Origin: Mycolicibacterium neworleansense
GTDB lineage: Bacteria > Actinomycetota > Actinomycetes > Mycobacteriales > Mycobacteriaceae
Length of the DNA stretch: 64,000 bases
Direction of reading: 5' to 3'
Assembly (NCBI RefSeq): GCF_001245615.1
Contig: NZ_CWKH01000003.1
Span: 992,001-1,056,000, forward strand
Shown: piece by piece, positions 21,201 to 33,050 of the stretch
How the letters are laid out: each line of letters starts with the position of its first letter
Numbering within the stretch: position 1 is the first letter of the stretch
Made by a program: the position numbers and the translations under genes
The notes under the pieces: generated by a model
What the model was told of the DNA's origin: nothing
What the model saw: the letters and a program-made list of their open reading frames with translations, nothing else
Database searches by the model: none

Positions 21201-24200
21201 CTGTTCTGCGTCCAGGGCAAGTTCTGCCACGTCAGCAGCACCTGCACCAGCGGATGATGGGTCAGGCTCCGCGTCGGATTGAGCCTCTCGACCAGTACCT
21301 CGAACGGCACGTCCTGATGCTCAAACGCCCCCAGGCTGCGCTGACGCACCTGCTCCAACAACTCGGCGACCGTGGGGTCTCCGGAAAGATCCGTCCGCAA
21401 CACCACTGTGTTGACGAAGAACCCCACCAGATCGTCTAGTGCGGGATCATTACGCCCGGCGATCGCAAAGCCCACTGCCACATCAGAACTGGCACTCAAC
21501 TGCAACAACATCACCGCCAGTGCCGCCTGCATCACCATGAAGCCGGTCGCGTTGTGCTCACGCGCCACCCGGGCGATCTCCTGCTGCAGTTCCGGCGGCC
21601 AATCCACCGCCACGCTTGCCCCTTGGTAGTTGGCCACCGGCGGATACGGCCGATCTGTGGGCAGCTCCAAACGCTCGGGTAAACCGGCCAACTCTTGTTC
21701 CCAGTAGGCCACCTGTTCGGCGATCACACTGTCGGCGTCAGACTCATCCCCCAGCCAGTCCCGTTGCCACAAAGCATAATCGGCGTACTGCACCGGTAGC
21801 GGCGACCATTCCGGAGCCCGTCCGACACACCGGGCGGTATAGGCCACCCCCAGGTCAGCCACCAATGGAGCGATCGACCAACCGTCTGCCGCAATATGGT
21901 GCACCACCACCACCAACACGTGCTCACCGTCAGCGACACGGAAAAGAGTTGCACGCAATGGAATCTCAGAAGCCAGATCGAAGCAATGCCGCACCGCGTC
22001 GCCGACGGCTTCCTCCAGTTGCTCACCCGCCCAACCAGTGGCATCGATGACCTGCCACCCGAAATCAGCCTGCTCAGGCTCCAGTATCACCTGCCGGGGC
22101 GCCCCCTCTGATACTGCGAGCAACGTGCGCAGGCTCTCATGACGGCCCACCACATCCGCCAGCGCCGAACCCATCGCCGCAACATCCAACGGGCCGCTGA
22201 TCCGATACGCCGTCGGCATGTTGTAGATCGGTGACGGGCCCTGCAACTGCTCCAAGAACCACAATCGTTGTTGGGCGTACGACAACGGCAACACCGGGGG
22301 CCGCTGTTGGACCGTCAACGACACACCTGGCCGTTCCCCGGCATGCAGGCAGATCCAGTCGGCCAATCCGGCCACGGTCGATACGTCGAACAACACCCGG
22401 ATCGGTATCGCGACGCCGAGTTCGGTCCGGATACGGGCGAGCAACCGTGTCGCCGACAGTGAATGCCCACCCAAATCAAAGAAGGAGTCATCAATACCGA
22501 CCCGGGTGCCTCCGAGTATGTCGCTGAACAGTGCTGCCAGCGCCCGTTCACGTTGAGTCTGCGGCGCCCGGTATGCCACCCCGCTGTGGAACTCCGGTGC
22601 AGGCAAAGCCCGCTTGTCCAACTTGCCGTTGACGGTCAGCGGGAGTGCATCCAGCACAGTGATCGACGCGGGCACCATGTACTCGGGCAGTCTTTCGGTC
22701 AGATAGGCGCGCAGTTCAGTCACGCGTTCGATTGCCGCCGGATCGTTGACGTACCCGGCAAGGGAGCCGACCTGGGTGGCCGGCAGGTAGAGATCCGACA
22801 GCGCCGGCGGTGCATCGGTGGCGCGCGTGAAGACGATGTCCACCAGACCGACAGTGGGCGACCAGGTCACGGACGTGAGGTATCCCAGTTCGTCCCCTAA
22901 AAGATGACACTGGTAAGGCAGCACCGCGTCCGTCGGGCATTCTTCACCGCGCAGTTCACCGACTGGCAGCCCGTCCCTGGCCTGGTCCAGCGCTTGAGCC
23001 AGCCGCACGTCCGCCGACATACCGGCGTGCGGCACCCCGGTTACCCGCAGCTCCGGTAGCTGCTGGGATCGCAGATACGAGCCCAATCTGGCCAGGCTTC
23101 CGAACCGCTGCCATGACTCCGTAGGCAACTGCGCCGCCGAACGTACCGACACCGGGGCCTTTCGCAGGATCACGTCATAGCGGTAGGTGCTCAGTTCGTT
23201 CACCGCGCGCATCCGTTTGAGCTCTATTTGGACCGCACCGATCTCGCCGAGCTGCTGCGGCAACTCGGTGAAGAACTCCGGCGTCAGCAGGAGTTCTTGC
23301 TCGGCAACCATTTCCCGGCGCACCCGCTCGCGAACCAGCCCCGCCGTGTCCCCACCAACGGACGGATCGGCACACACGATCCCAGTGGTGAAAGCCCGCA
23401 GTAGCGATAGGTTGCGCACGTCGCCGAGGAACACCGCCCCGCCCGGCGCCAACAGCTTCGTCACCGCTGCCAGCACATCCATCAGATAGCCCGCACTGGG
23501 AAAGTACTGGATCACCGAGTTGAGTACCACGACATCGAAATGCCCTTCCGGCAGCCCATCTGGAACATCCGCCGGCTGAACCCGAAGCTGAACTCGATCT
23601 CGCCACGACTGCGATGCCACGGCCGCCTGCAGCTTCTGAATCGTCGGCGCCGATAAGTCGGTGCCCCAATACTCCATGCATTCAGGGGCGATCTGCGACA
23701 GCAGAAGCCCTGATCCCACGCCGATTTCGAGGACCCGTTGTGGGCGAAGGGCCATGATCCGATCTACCGTGGCCGACCGCCATTCCTGCATCTGATCCAG
23801 CGGGATAGGCTCACCCGTGTAGCTGCTGATCCACCCGCCGAAATCCTCTCCCAGCTCCACCGGTTCATCGGCCTCGGGTGCCGGCTCCGAATAGACGCCG
23901 CCCCACACACCCCGCCACTGCTCGACGAGTCGCGCCTCGCGGTCGGGCTCCCGGACGAGCATCATCTCGGGATCCAGCACAACGTAGCCACCCAACAGCT
24001 TGTCGCTGCTGTGTTCTGTCTGACCCGCGATCGACGCGGGGGGCTGAGCAACGACCACCGCCTGCGCTACCCGCGGATGGCCCGCCAGTACCGCCTGGAT
24101 CTCACCGAGTTCGATGCGGTACCCGCGGATCTTGACCTGCTCATCAGCACGTCCTTCGTACAGCAGTTGACCGTCCGCACCCCAGCGCACCAGATCGCCG

Positions 24201-27200
24201 GTGCGGTACATCCGGTTTCCTACCCCGCCGAACGGGCAAGCCATGAACCGTGACGCGGTCAAACCCGGCCGCCGCCAATACCCAACTCCCACACCGCGGC
24301 CCGCCACGTACAGTTCACCGATCACACCCGTCGGCACTGGCCGCAGCCATCGATCCAGCACGAACAACGCGGTGCCCGGCATCGGATAGCCAATCGGAAC
24401 GACTCCCGACCCGCCGTCACCCGCTGCCTTCAACGGCTCACTGATCGCCACCCACATCGTGGTTTCGGTCGGACCGTATTGATTGATCATCGCTCGGCCC
24501 GGCGCCCAACGTTCCACTACTTCAGCCGGACAAGCCTCGCCTCCCACCAGCAAGGCCACCGAATCCAAACCCTCGGGGGACACCGCTCCCACCGCAGACG
24601 GGGTCTGGCCCAGTACGTCGACTTTCTCGTCGACCAGTAGGGCGTGGAACTCCGTCGGGGACAGCGCCACCGACTCGGGCACCACGACGAGCCGACCGCC
24701 ATGCAGGAGGACCATGAAGATCTCCCAGCCCGAGATGTCGAAGCTGTAGGAGTGCCACTGCGTCCAGGCCGTCCCCGGTGCGGTCAGGCTCGGGTCCAGG
24801 GAATCGAGCAACTGGGTTACGTTGTGATGTGCGATAGCAACGCCTTTCGGCGTCCCTGTTGTCCCCGATGTGTAGATGATGTAGGCGACGTCGTCGGCAC
24901 TGGGCGCGGGCAACTCAGCGCACTCGAAAGACTCGACGGCTGGATCGTCGACGTCGATGACCAACAGCTCGTGGCCGTCCAACCGATCAGCCAGCGCGGC
25001 CGTGGTGACAGCGGCGATCGGAGTGGCGTCGTCGAGCATGAATTCGATCCGTGAATCGGGATGGACCGGGTCGATCGGCAGATACGCTGCGCCGGTCTTC
25101 AGCACGGCCATGATCGACACGATCGCCTCGGCGCAGCGGTTGAAGAGCAGGGCCACACATTTTCCCGGGCCTGCACCGTGACTGATCAGCAAGCGCGCCA
25201 ACCGATTCGACGCCTCGTCCAACTCCTGATAGGACATCGAGCGACCGTCGAAGCGTACCGCCACCGCGTCGGGGTCGCGTACGACCTGTTCAGCGAAGAT
25301 CACCGGGATCGACACCGGTGTCACCGCCTGAGACAGCACCTTCCGGTTGCCGATCTCATCCAGTTCGATGCGCTCGGCGGCATCCAACACATCCAGGGAC
25401 GACAACAAGCCGCCCGGGGCGGCGACCATCGCCTGCAACACCCGCTCGAATCGCTGGATCAGCGCCTCGATGGTGGCAGTGTCGTACACATCGGTGCGGA
25501 ACTCCACCGACCCGTAGATCCCGTCCGGCTCACCGTCTTCGGTCCAACGTTCCCGCAGGAAGAACGCCAGATCCATCCGAGCGGTGTGGGTCTCGGCAGA
25601 CAACGGCGTGGCCCGCAGATCGCCCATGGCGGCCTCGGTCGCGGGGGCATCGCCGTTCTGCCCGGCAAAGTTCTGCCAGGCGAACATCACCTGGATCAGC
25701 GGGTGATGGGTGAGGCTGCGAGTCGGGTTGAGCCGATCCACCAATACCTCGAACGGAACATCCTGGTGCTCAAAGGCACTGAGGCTGCGCTGGCGCACCT
25801 GCTCCAACAACTCGGCGACGGTCGGATCGCCGGCCAGGTCGACCCGCAGCACCAAGGTGTTGACGAAGAACCCGACCAAATCTTCCAGTGCCGGATCGTT
25901 GCGTCCGGCAATCGGAAACCCCACCGCCACATCGGGACTGGCGCTCAGATTCGACAACAGGACCGACAGTCCGGCCTGCATCACCATGAAACTGGTTGCA
26001 TTGTGCTCGCGAGCCACCCGTGTAACCAGTTGCTGCAGATGTGCCGGCCAGTCCACCGCCACACTGGCGCCACGGTAATCGGCCACCGCCGGATACGGCC
26101 GGTCGGTGGGCAACGCCAACCTCTCCGGCATGCCCGCCAACGCGTTCTCCCAGTACGCCACCTGCGAAGATATCCGACTGTCCGCATCGGCAAGATCACC
26201 CAGATACTCACGTTGCCACAGCGTGTAATCCACATATTGCACCGGCAGCGGCGCCCAATCCGGCGCCCGTCCCGTGCACCGGCTCGCGTACGCGACTCCC
26301 AGGTCACGCACCAGCGGGCCGACCGACGAGCCGTCTCCGGCGATATGGTGCACCACCGCCACGAACACATGGTCGTCCTCCGCAACGCGGAAAAGCCATG
26401 CACGCACCGGTATTTCGGTTTCGAGGTCGAAGTTGTAACACACGGCCGCGCCGATCGCTTCCATCAGCCGATCAGGTGACCAGCCACTGGCATCAACGAC
26501 CTGCCACCCGAAATCGGCTTGATCGGCGGAGACGACAACCTGCCGGGGCAGCCCGTCACGCGCGGCAAACACCGTGCGCAGCGACTCATGGCGGCCGACC
26601 ACATCGGCCAGCGCCGCGCCCAACGCCTCTACATCCAGGCTTCCGCCGATCCGGAACGCGGTCGGCATGTTGTAGGTCGCAGCCTCGCCCTCGAACTGGC
26701 TCAAGAACCACAACCGTTGCTGCGCATATGACAACGGCAACACATCGGGCCGCTCGACTCTCGTCAATGGCGGCAATCCGGCTGTGCCGTCACCGATACG
26801 CCCCGCCAGCTGGGCTACCGTGGATGCTTCGAACACGGTTCGCACTGCGACTCCGACGTCCAGAGCGTTGTTGATCGCGGCGATCACCCTCATCGCCGAC
26901 AGAGAGTCCCCACCGAGATCGAAGAACGAGTCATCGGCTCCAACCCGTTCCAACCCGAGCACCTGGGCGTAGATGCCGGCCAGTATCTCCTCGGTGGGTG
27001 TGGCCGGGGCCCGGTACCGGTCGACGGCCGAGTACTCCGGGGCCGGCAGAGCCCGCCGGTCCAGCTTGCCGTTGACCGTCAACGGCAGCGCATCGATCAC
27101 CACGATCGCCGCCGGCACCATGTATGCGGGCAACCGCTGAGCCAGCACAGACCGAATCTGGACCGGATCCACTACCCCGGCGTCCAACTCGGTGACATAA

Positions 27201-30200
27201 CCGACCAGGCGCTTGTCGCCGGGCCGATCTTCACGGGCAACCACTACCGCCTGTGCAACCCCGTCGATATCGGCCAGCGCCGACCGGATTTCACCGAGTT
27301 CGATGCGATACCCGCGGATCTTGACCTGCTCATCCGCACGCCCCAGATACCGCAACTGCCCGTCAATACCCCACGACACCAAATCGCCGGTTCGATACAT
27401 ACGTATTCCAGGCGCTCCGTCTCCGCCGAACGGGCACGCCACAAACCTGGACGCGGACAGCCCCGCCCGGCGCACATACCCCACCCCGACTCCCCGGCCG
27501 GCCACATACAGCTCGCCGACCACGCCCACAGGCACCGGGCGTAGCCACTGGTCCAGGACGAACAATGCCGCCCCGGACACCGGCGCACCGATCGGCACCG
27601 CACCTGAACCGGGAACCAACGGGGCGCTGATCGTGGCGTACACCGTCGCCTCGGTCGGACCGTAGGCGTTGATCATCACCCTGTCCTGCGCCCACCGGTC
27701 CACCACGTCAGCCGGGCAGGCCTCACCCGCCACCACGAGCGCCGTCGACTCCAAACCCTCAGCCGACAGCATCCCCACTGCCGACGGGGTCTGACTCAAC
27801 ACTGTGACCCGCTCGCTGACGAGAAGGGCATGCAGATCCTGCGGAGAGTGCGCCACCGACTCGGGGACCACTACCAGCCGACCACCATGCAGCAACGCAC
27901 CGAAGATGTCCCATACCGAGACGTCGAAGACCAAGGAGTGCCACTGCGTCCACACCTGTTCCGATGTCACCAAAGCCGGAGGCATTGTCTCTAGAAGCTG
28001 GGTCACGTTGGCGTGGGTGATCGCCACTCCTTTCGGGACACCCGTGGTGCCCGAGGTGTACATGATGTAGGCGATATCGTCCGGCTCCGGCGCCGGCAGG
28101 GCGGTGACCGGATACCCGTCGACACGTGGGTCGTTGACATCGATGACGACCAGGCCCGCCCCTTCGAGCCGATGCGTCAATCCGGCTGTCGTCACAGCGG
28201 CCACCGGCGTGGCATCGGAGATCATGAACCGCGCCCGCGCATCCGGAACTGCCGGTTCGATCGGCAGATAGGCCGCCCCGGTCTTGAGCACGGCCAGGAT
28301 CGACACCACCGCTTCGGCGCATCGGTTGAAGAACAGCACCACGCACTGCCCCGGACCCGCGCCGTGGGAAACCAGGAAGTGCGACAACCGATTCGAGGCT
28401 TCATCCAGCTCGCGATAGGTCATCGCACGACCGTCACAGGTCAATGCGACCGCATTTGGCACCCGAGCCACCTGCTCGGCGAACGACACCGGAATCGACA
28501 TCGCAGCCACAGGCTCGGTCAACACCGCCCGGTTGCCAAGTAAGTCCAGACGGACTTGGTCGGGGTCATCGAGCAGATCCACCGACGACAACCGCCGGGT
28601 CGAGTCAGAGGTCATCGCCATCAGTACCCGCTGCCACCGCTCGATCAGCGTTTCGATGCTGGCGGCGTCGTACACGTCGGTGCGGAACTCCACCGATCCG
28701 CCGATTCCATCGGGCTGACCGTCTTCGGTGAAATGTTCTGACAGAGTGAACGTCAAATCCATTCGGGCGGTGTGGGTTTCCGCGGAAAGCGGGCTGGCCT
28801 GCACGTCACCAAACGCTGCCCCCGGGGCAGAGCCACCGACAAAGTTCTGCCAGGACAACAACACCTGAACCAGGGGATGATGTGTCAGGGTTCGCACGGG
28901 GTTGAGCCGTTCGACCAGCACTTCGAACGGCACATCCTGATTGTCGTAGGCGGCCAGGCTGCGCTGGCGCACCTGGGCCAACAGGTCAGCGACGGTGAGT
29001 TCGCCGCTCGCATCGACCCGAAGCACCAAGGTATTGACGAAGCAGCCCACCAACGCATCCAGGGCTGGATCACTACGACCGGCGGTGGCGATCCCCATCG
29101 CCACATCGGTACTGGCACTGGTCTTGGCCAACAGCACCGCCAGTGCAGCTTGGATCACCATGAAACTGGTCGCGTTGTGCTCACGTGCCAGCTGGGCGAC
29201 CCGCTGCTGAAGTTCTGCGGGCCAATCCACCGCCACGCTTGCTCCACGATAGTCGGCGACGCGCGGATACGGCCGGTCCGTGGGCAAGTCCAACCGCTCG
29301 GGCAGGCCCGCCAACGCATTTCGCCAGTACGCCACCTGCCCGCCAATGCGACTGTCAGGGTCGGCCAGATCACCCAGATGCTCACGTTGCCACAACGTGT
29401 AATCCACGTACTGAACCGGTAACGGCGCCCACTGCGGCGCTCCGCCCGAAGACCTGCTCGTATAGGCCGCGCCGAGATCTGCCAACAATGGCGCTACCGA
29501 CGAACCGTCCCCAGCGATATGGTGCAGGACCCCGACCAGCACGTACTCGTCCTGATCCAAGCGGAAAAGTGTTGCGCTCAGCGGGCTCTCGACCGACAAA
29601 TCGAATCTGTGGCCGGCCGCCCCCTCGACGGCCTCTCGCAGGTCCTCTGCTGACCAGCCGCCGGCATCAATGACCTGCCATCGGAAATCGACTTGCCCGG
29701 AAGGCACAACCAGCTGCTCCGGGACACCACCAACCGCACGAAACACCGTGCGCAACGATTCATGCCGGTCCACCACGTCCGCCAACGCCTGACCCAGTGC
29801 GCCGACATCCAAGCGTCCACTGAGCCGCAGCGCCATCGCCATGTTGTAGGTCGGCGACGGCCCCTCCAACTGATCGAGGAACCACAACCGCTGCTGGGCA
29901 TACGACAACGGGATCACCGGCGGCCGCTGCCGAGCCTCCAACCGCGCCCGCCCACCGGCACCGGCATTGACACCTCTCGCCAGCCCGGCCACCGTCGGTG
30001 TCTCGAACACCGAACGAACCGCAAGATCGGCATCCAGGCAGGTGTTGATCGCATTGACCAACCGAGTCGCAGACAGTGAATCTCCGCCCAGATCGAAGAA
30101 GGAATCGTCGACCCCGACCCGCTCCAGCCCGAGCACCTGGGCGTAGATCCCAGTGAGGATTTCCTCGGTGGCGGTGCTGGGAGCCCGGTACCGATCACCG

Positions 30201-31783
30201 GTGTAGTCCGGTGCGGGCAAGGCGCGCTTGTCGAGCTTGCCGTTCACGGTCAGTGGCAACGCATCCAGCACCACCACGGCCGTGGGCACCATGTACGAGG
30301 GCAGCCGGTCGGCCAGCGCGGCACGCACCTGCCCAGGATCGGCCGCGCCGGTGATGTAACCGACCAAACGCTTATCGCCGGGCTGGTCCTCACGGGCGAT
30401 CACCACCGCCTGCTGCACACCCTCCACATCAGCCAACGCCGACTGGATCTCACCCAACTCAATGCGATAGCCACGGATCTTCACCTGATCATCAGCCCGC
30501 CCGGCATACCGCAACTGTCCATCAGCGCCCCACGACACCAGGTCCCCGGTCCGGTACATCCGAGCACCAGATCCGCCGAACGGACACGGCACGAACCGCG
30601 ACCCGGTCAAACCGGCCCGCCCCAGGTAGCCCGCACTCACCCCGCGGCCGGCGACATACAACTCACCCACCACACCGGCAGGCACCGGACGCAACCACCG
30701 ATCCAAGACAAACAACGCCGCGCCCGGCACCGGCACACCAATCGGCACACTCGACGGACCCGCCTGTTCGGTCTTCTTCAACGGCTTGCTGATCGTGGCG
30801 TACACCGTGGTCTCCGTCGGGCCGTAGCCGTTGATCATCACCCGGCCCGGCGCCCACCGATCCACCACATCTGACGGGCAGGCTTCGGCCGCCACCATCA
30901 ACGCAGCCACAGAACCCAGCGCCGCCGGATCCAAAACCCCTACTGCAGAAGGAGTCTGACTCAACACAGTAACTCCCTCGCCGACCACCAACGCCTGCAG
31001 CTCCTGCGGCGAGCGCGTCACCGCCTCGGGCACCACCACCAGACGTCCACCATGCAGCAGAGCGCCCCAGATCTCCCATACCGAATAGTCAAACGCCAAC
31101 GACGAACATTGGGTCCACACCTGCTGCGGCCCCAACTCGATACCCACATCCAGCGCATCGAAAAGTCGGGTCACGTTCTGATGGGTAACCGCAACGCCTT
31201 TCGGCACCCCAGTGGTCCCCGACGTATAGATGATGTGCGCGATATCATCCGGCGCCGGCGCCGGCAGCGCAGTACTAGACTGAGCATCAACTCGGGGATC
31301 CTCGAGATCGATCACCGGCACACCACATCCGTCGAGCCGCTCGGCCAGCTCAGCCGTGGTCAACACCGCGACCGGCCCCGCATCAGCGATCATGAACTCG
31401 ATCCGCGCATCGGGCACCACCGGATCCATCGGCAGATACGCCGCCCCCGACTTCAACACACCCAAAATCGCAACAACCGCATCAGCCGACCGCCCCGTCA
31501 ACAAACCCACAGACGTCCCCGGCCCCGCGCCCACACCAACCAACAAACGCGCCAACCGATTCGACGCCTCGTCCAGCTCCCGATAACACAACGAACAACC
31601 ACCAAAACTGACGGCCACCGCATCCGGAACGCGAACCGCCTGCACGGCAAATGCCTCCGGAACCGAAGTCTCGGTCACCGAGGCCGACAACACCGCACTA
31701 TTGCCCCACTCGAACAACTCAGAGTGATCGTCCTCGTCCCACAAGTCCATCGACGACAGCCGCCGGGACAGATCAGCAGTCAT
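18269..31783 (-). CDS. Four-module NRPS with N-methylation and terminal thioesterase ('NRPS C')
   Basis: 4504 residues: A1-T1-C2-A2-T2-C3-A3(MT)-T3-C4-A4-T4-TE. Approximate bases: A1 31670-30200; C2 29930-28580; A2 28500-27030; C3 26760-25390; A3 25320-22600 with a methyltransferase inside (23960-23160); C4 22290-20950; A4 20860-19410; T4 about 19300; TE to 18272. Each A has a YTSGTTGxPKG loop, each C an HHIxxDG, each T an LGG(D/H)S. My hand-read specificity codes are A1 DYWSMAGVY, A2 DVWSVAAVY, A3 DIWGLGQMW, A4 DVWNVAGWY. A1 equals an A domain of NRPS A; A2 and A4 equal the last two of NRPS B. No epimerisation domains are seen. TE has GWSFGG (about 18900) and CTHFEMF (about 18375). It begins with an A domain, so it either initiates a chain or receives one from the free C domain of NRPS A. 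The ATG at 31783 overlaps the stop of a condensation-domain remnant. Substrates are uncertain. Confidence 0.93.
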   Translation of the reverse strand: MTADLSRRLSSMDLWDEDDHSELFEWGNSAVLSASVTETSVPEAFAVQAVRVPDAVAVSFGGCSLCYRELDEASNRLARLLVGVGAGPGTSVGLLTGRSADAVVAILGVLKSGAAYLPMDPVVPDARIEFMIADAGPVAVLTTAELAERLDGCGVPVIDLEDPRVDAQSSTALPAPAPDDIAHIIYTSGTTGVPKGVAVTHQNVTRLFDALDVGIELGPQQVWTQCSSLAFDYSVWEIWGALLHGGRLVVVPEAVTRSPQELQALVVGEGVTVLSQTPSAVGVLDPAALGSVAALMVAAEACPSDVVDRWAPGRVMINGYGPTETTVYATISKPLKKTEQAGPSSVPIGVPVPGAALFVLDRWLRPVPAGVVGELYVAGRGVSAGYLGRAGLTGSRFVPCPFGGSGARMYRTGDLVSWGADGQLRYAGRADDQVKIRGYRIELGEIQSALADVEGVQQAVVIAREDQPGDKRLVGYITGAADPGQVRAALADRLPSYMVPTAVVVLDALPLTVNGKLDKRALPAPDYTGDRYRAPSTATEEILTGIYAQVLGLERVGVDDSFFDLGGDSLSATRLVNAINTCLDADLAVRSVFETPTVAGLARGVNAGAGGRARLEARQRPPVIPLSYAQQRLWFLDQLEGPSPTYNMAMALRLSGRLDVGALGQALADVVDRHESLRTVFRAVGGVPEQLVVPSGQVDFRWQVIDAGGWSAEDLREAVEGAAGHRFDLSVESPLSATLFRLDQDEYVLVGVLHHIAGDGSSVAPLLADLGAAYTSRSSGGAPQWAPLPVQYVDYTLWQREHLGDLADPDSRIGGQVAYWRNALAGLPERLDLPTDRPYPRVADYRGASVAVDWPAELQQRVAQLAREHNATSFMVIQAALAVLLAKTSASTDVAMGIATAGRSDPALDALVGCFVNTLVLRVDASGELTVADLLAQVRQRSLAAYDNQDVPFEVLVERLNPVRTLTHHPLVQVLLSWQNFVGGSAPGAAFGDVQASPLSAETHTARMDLTFTLSEHFTEDGQPDGIGGSVEFRTDVYDAASIETLIERWQRVLMAMTSDSTRRLSSVDLLDDPDQVRLDLLGNRAVLTEPVAAMSIPVSFAEQVARVPNAVALTCDGRAMTYRELDEASNRLSHFLVSHGAGPGQCVVLFFNRCAEAVVSILAVLKTGAAYLPIEPAVPDARARFMISDATPVAAVTTAGLTHRLEGAGLVVIDVNDPRVDGYPVTALPAPEPDDIAYIMYTSGTTGVPKGVAITHANVTQLLETMPPALVTSEQVWTQWHSLVFDVSVWDIFGALLHGGRLVVVPESVAHSPQDLHALLVSERVTVLSQTPSAVGMLSAEGLESTALVVAGEACPADVVDRWAQDRVMINAYGPTEATVYATISAPLVPGSGAVPIGAPVSGAALFVLDQWLRPVPVGVVGELYVAGRGVGVGYVRRAGLSASRFVACPFGGDGAPGIRMYRTGDLVSWGIDGQLRYLGRADEQVKIRGYRIELGEIRSALADIDGVAQAVVVAREDRPGDKRLVGYVTELDAGVVDPVQIRSVLAQRLPAYMVPAAIVVIDALPLTVNGKLDRRALPAPEYSAVDRYRAPATPTEEILAGIYAQVLGLERVGADDSFFDLGGDSLSAMRVIAAINNALDVGVAVRTVFEASTVAQLAGRIGDGTAGLPPLTRVERPDVLPLSYAQQRLWFLSQFEGEAATYNMPTAFRIGGSLDVEALGAALADVVGRHESLRTVFAARDGLPRQVVVSADQADFGWQVVDASGWSPDRLMEAIGAAVCYNFDLETEIPVRAWLFRVAEDDHVFVAVVHHIAGDGSSVGPLVRDLGVAYASRCTGRAPDWAPLPVQYVDYTLWQREYLGDLADADSRISSQVAYWENALAGMPERLALPTDRPYPAVADYRGASVAVDWPAHLQQLVTRVAREHNATSFMVMQAGLSVLLSNLSASPDVAVGFPIAGRNDPALEDLVGFFVNTLVLRVDLAGDPTVAELLEQVRQRSLSAFEHQDVPFEVLVDRLNPTRSLTHHPLIQVMFAWQNFAGQNGDAPATEAAMGDLRATPLSAETHTARMDLAFFLRERWTEDGEPDGIYGSVEFRTDVYDTATIEALIQRFERVLQAMVAAPGGLLSSLDVLDAAERIELDEIGNRKVLSQAVTPVSIPVIFAEQVVRDPDAVAVRFDGRSMSYQELDEASNRLARLLISHGAGPGKCVALLFNRCAEAIVSIMAVLKTGAAYLPIDPVHPDSRIEFMLDDATPIAAVTTAALADRLDGHELLVIDVDDPAVESFECAELPAPSADDVAYIIYTSGTTGTPKGVAIAHHNVTQLLDSLDPSLTAPGTAWTQWHSYSFDISGWEIFMVLLHGGRLVVVPESVALSPTEFHALLVDEKVDVLGQTPSAVGAVSPEGLDSVALLVGGEACPAEVVERWAPGRAMINQYGPTETTMWVAISEPLKAAGDGGSGVVPIGYPMPGTALFVLDRWLRPVPTGVIGELYVAGRGVGVGYWRRPGLTASRFMACPFGGVGNRMYRTGDLVRWGADGQLLYEGRADEQVKIRGYRIELGEIQAVLAGHPRVAQAVVVAQPPASIAGQTEHSSDKLLGGYVVLDPEMMLVREPDREARLVEQWRGVWGGVYSEPAPEADEPVELGEDFGGWISSYTGEPIPLDQMQEWRSATVDRIMALRPQRVLEIGVGSGLLLSQIAPECMEYWGTDLSAPTIQKLQAAVASQSWRDRVQLRVQPADVPDGLPEGHFDVVVLNSVIQYFPSAGYLMDVLAAVTKLLAPGGAVFLGDVRNLSLLRAFTTGIVCADPSVGGDTAGLVRERVRREMVAEQELLLTPEFFTELPQQLGEIGAVQIELKRMRAVNELSTYRYDVILRKAPVSVRSAAQLPTESWQRFGSLARLGSYLRSQQLPELRVTGVPHAGMSADVRLAQALDQARDGLPVGELRGEECPTDAVLPYQCHLLGDELGYLTSVTWSPTVGLVDIVFTRATDAPPALSDLYLPATQVGSLAGYVNDPAAIERVTELRAYLTERLPEYMVPASITVLDALPLTVNGKLDKRALPAPEFHSGVAYRAPQTQRERALAALFSDILGGTRVGIDDSFFDLGGHSLSATRLLARIRTELGVAIPIRVLFDVSTVAGLADWICLHAGERPGVSLTVQQRPPVLPLSYAQQRLWFLEQLQGPSPIYNMPTAYRISGPLDVAAMGSALADVVGRHESLRTLLAVSEGAPRQVILEPEQADFGWQVIDATGWAGEQLEEAVGDAVRHCFDLASEIPLRATLFRVADGEHVLVVVVHHIAADGWSIAPLVADLGVAYTARCVGRAPEWSPLPVQYADYALWQRDWLGDESDADSVIAEQVAYWEQELAGLPERLELPTDRPYPPVANYQGASVAVDWPPELQQEIARVAREHNATGFMVMQAALAVMLLQLSASSDVAVGFAIAGRNDPALDDLVGFFVNTVVLRTDLSGDPTVAELLEQVRQRSLGAFEHQDVPFEVLVERLNPTRSLTHHPLVQVLLTWQNLPWTQNSGDSAVETTMGDVRVNPLAAETRTARMDLTFALEDRWTEAGEPAGIGGSVEFRTDVFDAATIEGLIARLQRVLVAMTVDSARRVSSIDVLDVVEHARLDVVGNRGALLAPVSGRGSIPEVFARQVAGSPDAAALTFGGCSLCYRELDEASNRLARLLVGVGAGPGTSVGLLTGRSADAVVSILAVLKTGAAYLPMDPVVPDTRIEFMIGDAKPVAALSGGALSERLRACGVEVIDVRDRRIDDQPSSALPVPAADDVAYVIYTSGTTGVPKGVAVPHGNVTGLVTSLDVGLPSVGVWSQWHSYAFDVSVWEIWGALLHGGRLVVVPEAVVASPDELHDLLVAEHVTVLNQTPSAAAALSSDGLESTALVVAGEACPAELVDRWARGRLMVNGYGPTETWYTSFSAPLVAGSKAVPIGRPVPGAALFVLDRWLRPVVPGVVGELYVAGSGVASGYLGRGGLTGSRFVACPFAAGQRMYRTGDLVRWGVDGQLHYLGRADEQVKIRGYRIELGEIQTVLADLEGVDQAAVIAREDRPGDKRLVGYVTESISGTVDPAALRAQLTQRLPAYMVPAAVMVLDTLPLTVNGKLDRRALPVPGYVDARQYRAPATPTEEILAGVYAEVLGVERVGVDESFFDLGGDSLSAMRVIAAANARLGAELAVRVMFDAPTVRSLAAQVGRDESSQEVVPVEILKAGEGVPLCCVHDGFGLSWSYRALGQYVDGPIVGINRASPDGEAEALSIQAMAANYADRLQELYPVGPYRILGWSFGGVVAHALAVELQRRGCEVERLVLLDGLLNPNRFWKSITRKIASTRAVAEGWVLDYILRTNNARVPVHWGPLSYSRMADILAQQGSSPPSRQLVEFMARSVSSGQLLLLDHEPDVFDGDVVMFSAARRRNAAIGSGIVSRWASLRNRGAARSLLQSWRPYVSGEIEVVPVDCTHFEMFIPESLGAYAQQLKSLLESARASTCNDALPEP
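23160..23960 (-). other. N-methyltransferase domain inserted in A3 of NRPS C
   Basis: A SAM-dependent methyltransferase inserted between the core and the C-terminal subdomain of the A domain. It shows [18 protein letters not shown] (SAM-binding loop), YWGTDLSA and IQYFPSAGY. Such insertions N-methylate the carrier-bound aminoacyl group. It is clearly more distant from the two methyltransferases of NRPS A than those are from each other, so it probably belongs to a module for a different residue. Confidence 0.88.
29991..30172 (-). repeat. Donor-like copy of a swapped carrier-domain cassette (T1 of NRPS C)
   Basis: 182 bases covering the T1 domain and part of the A-T linker of NRPS C. By eye they are identical to 39528-39709 at the end of NRPS B, where they replace the carrier domain expected before the thioesterase. 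Confidence 0.9.
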
Positions 31784-31845
31784 GATGACGCCTCGTCAAT
31801 CACATCGGTGCGAAATTCCACTGCCTCTCCGATCCCCGCAGGCTG
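31780..31845 (-). pseudogene. 3' remnant of an NRPS condensation domain
   Basis: Read on the minus strand, these bases encode [20 protein letters not shown] then TGA. That is the late part of an LCL-type condensation domain; the C domain ending NRPS A has [19 protein letters not shown] at the same place. About 90 bases that should follow are missing, and homology stops abruptly upstream at about 31845. The stop overlaps the ATG of NRPS C (ATGA), the kind of junction expected between an A-like and a B-like NRPS gene. It is the last trace of a deleted upstream NRPS. Confidence 0.8.
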
Positions 31846-32053
31846 AATGATCCGAACGTTGCGAACGTCGGGTCACCGGGCGATGACGGACGCCGAACCC
31901 ACGAGGGCCGTGTTCTCCTGAGTCGACGGCCAGGCCACCCGCCGGGGAGCCGACTATTCGGATGGCATGCTTCGGCCACGGGCCTCGTAACTCCTCGTCA
32001 TCGATCGAGACGAGAAATCGTCCATTGCAGTCGTCAAATGAGTTGACGCGCAT
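31796..32053 (-). pseudogene. mbtH: Truncated mbtH-like gene
   Basis: The frame starts with MRVNSFDDCNGRFLVSIDDE followed by ELRGPWP, the N-terminal half of MbtH proteins (consensus NPFDDxxGxFxVLxNxExQxSLWP). A strong GGAGGAGGG lies six bases before the ATG. After about residue 40 the match ends: the VPAGW...NWTDxRPxSL part with the conserved tryptophans is gone, and the frame runs out of register through the condensation-domain remnant to a stop at 31796. MbtH proteins are small chaperone-like activators of A domains and usually lie just upstream of the NRPS genes. This copy looks non-functional, so the NRPSs here would need another mbtH, probably outside the window upstream of NRPS A. Confidence 0.78.
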
Positions 32054-32100
32054 CTGGCCCTCCTCCCACCGAGTCGACCAGCGAAAATCGTCCAGCGATC

Positions 32101-32140
32101 AGGATGCGCGGCGGTTGCCCACCTCGCTTCCGCGCATCCT
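32101..32140. repeat. 11-bp perfect inverted repeat upstream of the mbtH remnant
   Basis: AGGATGCGCGG (32101-32111) and CCGCGCATCCT (32130-32140) are exact reverse complements around an 18-base spacer. They lie 48-87 bases before the mbtH-like ATG, where an operator or leader hairpin of the NRPS C transcript would be. It has no U-tract, so a terminator is less likely. Confidence 0.6.
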
Positions 32141-33050
32141 TGGGCCACTCTAGCTATGAAATGTCTAGTTGCAGAGCGTCAGCATATCCACTTCATGTCG
32201 CCAGGGAGAAGGATTGGACAATCCAATGCACCTCCTGTTGCTACAGCCGGTCATCGGCGCCCACAAATGGACGTGCCGCCATCAAATAGCAAACCAATTG
32301 AACAGCTCGTCGAGCCGGACTGCCGACTCTCACATTTGCCATACTCGGCGACCGCCGGCAGTGCGAAACCAGTGCTGCCGACCTGGGCCGCACCCCCATC
32401 CCGGGATCGTTCACCGCCCGAGCTGCGGTGAGCTCCCGGGCAGCCGAACAACACTGCCGATGCCGGTGAGAAGCCTGGGAGCCAGGCTCCACCACGTCCG
32501 CTGAACTCGCAATATCTGTGGTAGATAACGCCATGAGGGATGCGAAGAGCCGCACGCCGGCCTCGCCCCTCCGACCGCCAGGGCTTCGCGGCGCGGTGGA
32601 TCATGATCACTTCTCGCCCGCCGCCCCGCGCGACACCGATGTAGTTCAATCCAGCGAAGCGGGCCGGGTCAGCGCCGGATTCGACGGCTTGCCTTACGCC
32701 CGACAAAAGGCGGCAGCTACGGAGCCCGTCTCGCGTGAGGCAAACTCAGCGGCGCACGAGCGCAACGTCCTCGGCGTCACAATCCATTGCCCCGTCAACA
32801 AAGGTTGAGTTAGCCAGATTCACGTCGGGTGCCGGCGTCGGGGAATCTCGGAATGGAATTTGCGCCTGCAAACATCGGCAAACTTTGTGAATATTTACCT
32901 CTCAGCAAATCTGGGGCCGCGATCGAATTCGCACGGCGTTCTGAGGGCGGTCATCGTGCCGATGTTTCGCGCATGGTCAGTCGCTGAGCCTGCGGCAGCT
33001 CGGTATCGTCCTCGGAGATATCGTTGGTTGATCTGTGGGGATGGAATCGC
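32141..33050. promoter_or_regulatory. Gene-free divergent region between NRPS C and htpG
   Basis: About 900 bases with no convincing gene. Base composition is mixed, with AT-rich stretches at 32150-32240 and 32860-32930, unlike the surrounding coding DNA. Open frames at 32251-32706 and 32518-32808 have no recognisable domain. It should hold the promoters of the NRPS C transcript (leftward) and of htpG (rightward). TCTAG occurs twice around 32150-32170, but I cannot assign a promoter. Confidence 0.4.

Noticed and set aside
19661..21439. Long antisense open frame over NRPS C (and similar ones over NRPS A and B)
   Set aside because: Composition-driven shadow of A and C domains. The repeats of Arg, His, Gln and Pro and the recurrence at each module mirror the NRPS code.
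32251..32808. Possible small genes on either strand between NRPS C and htpG
   Set aside because: No domain, no membrane or signal character, no convincing ribosome site, and Arg/Pro/Ser-rich frame composition typical of non-coding GC-rich DNA.
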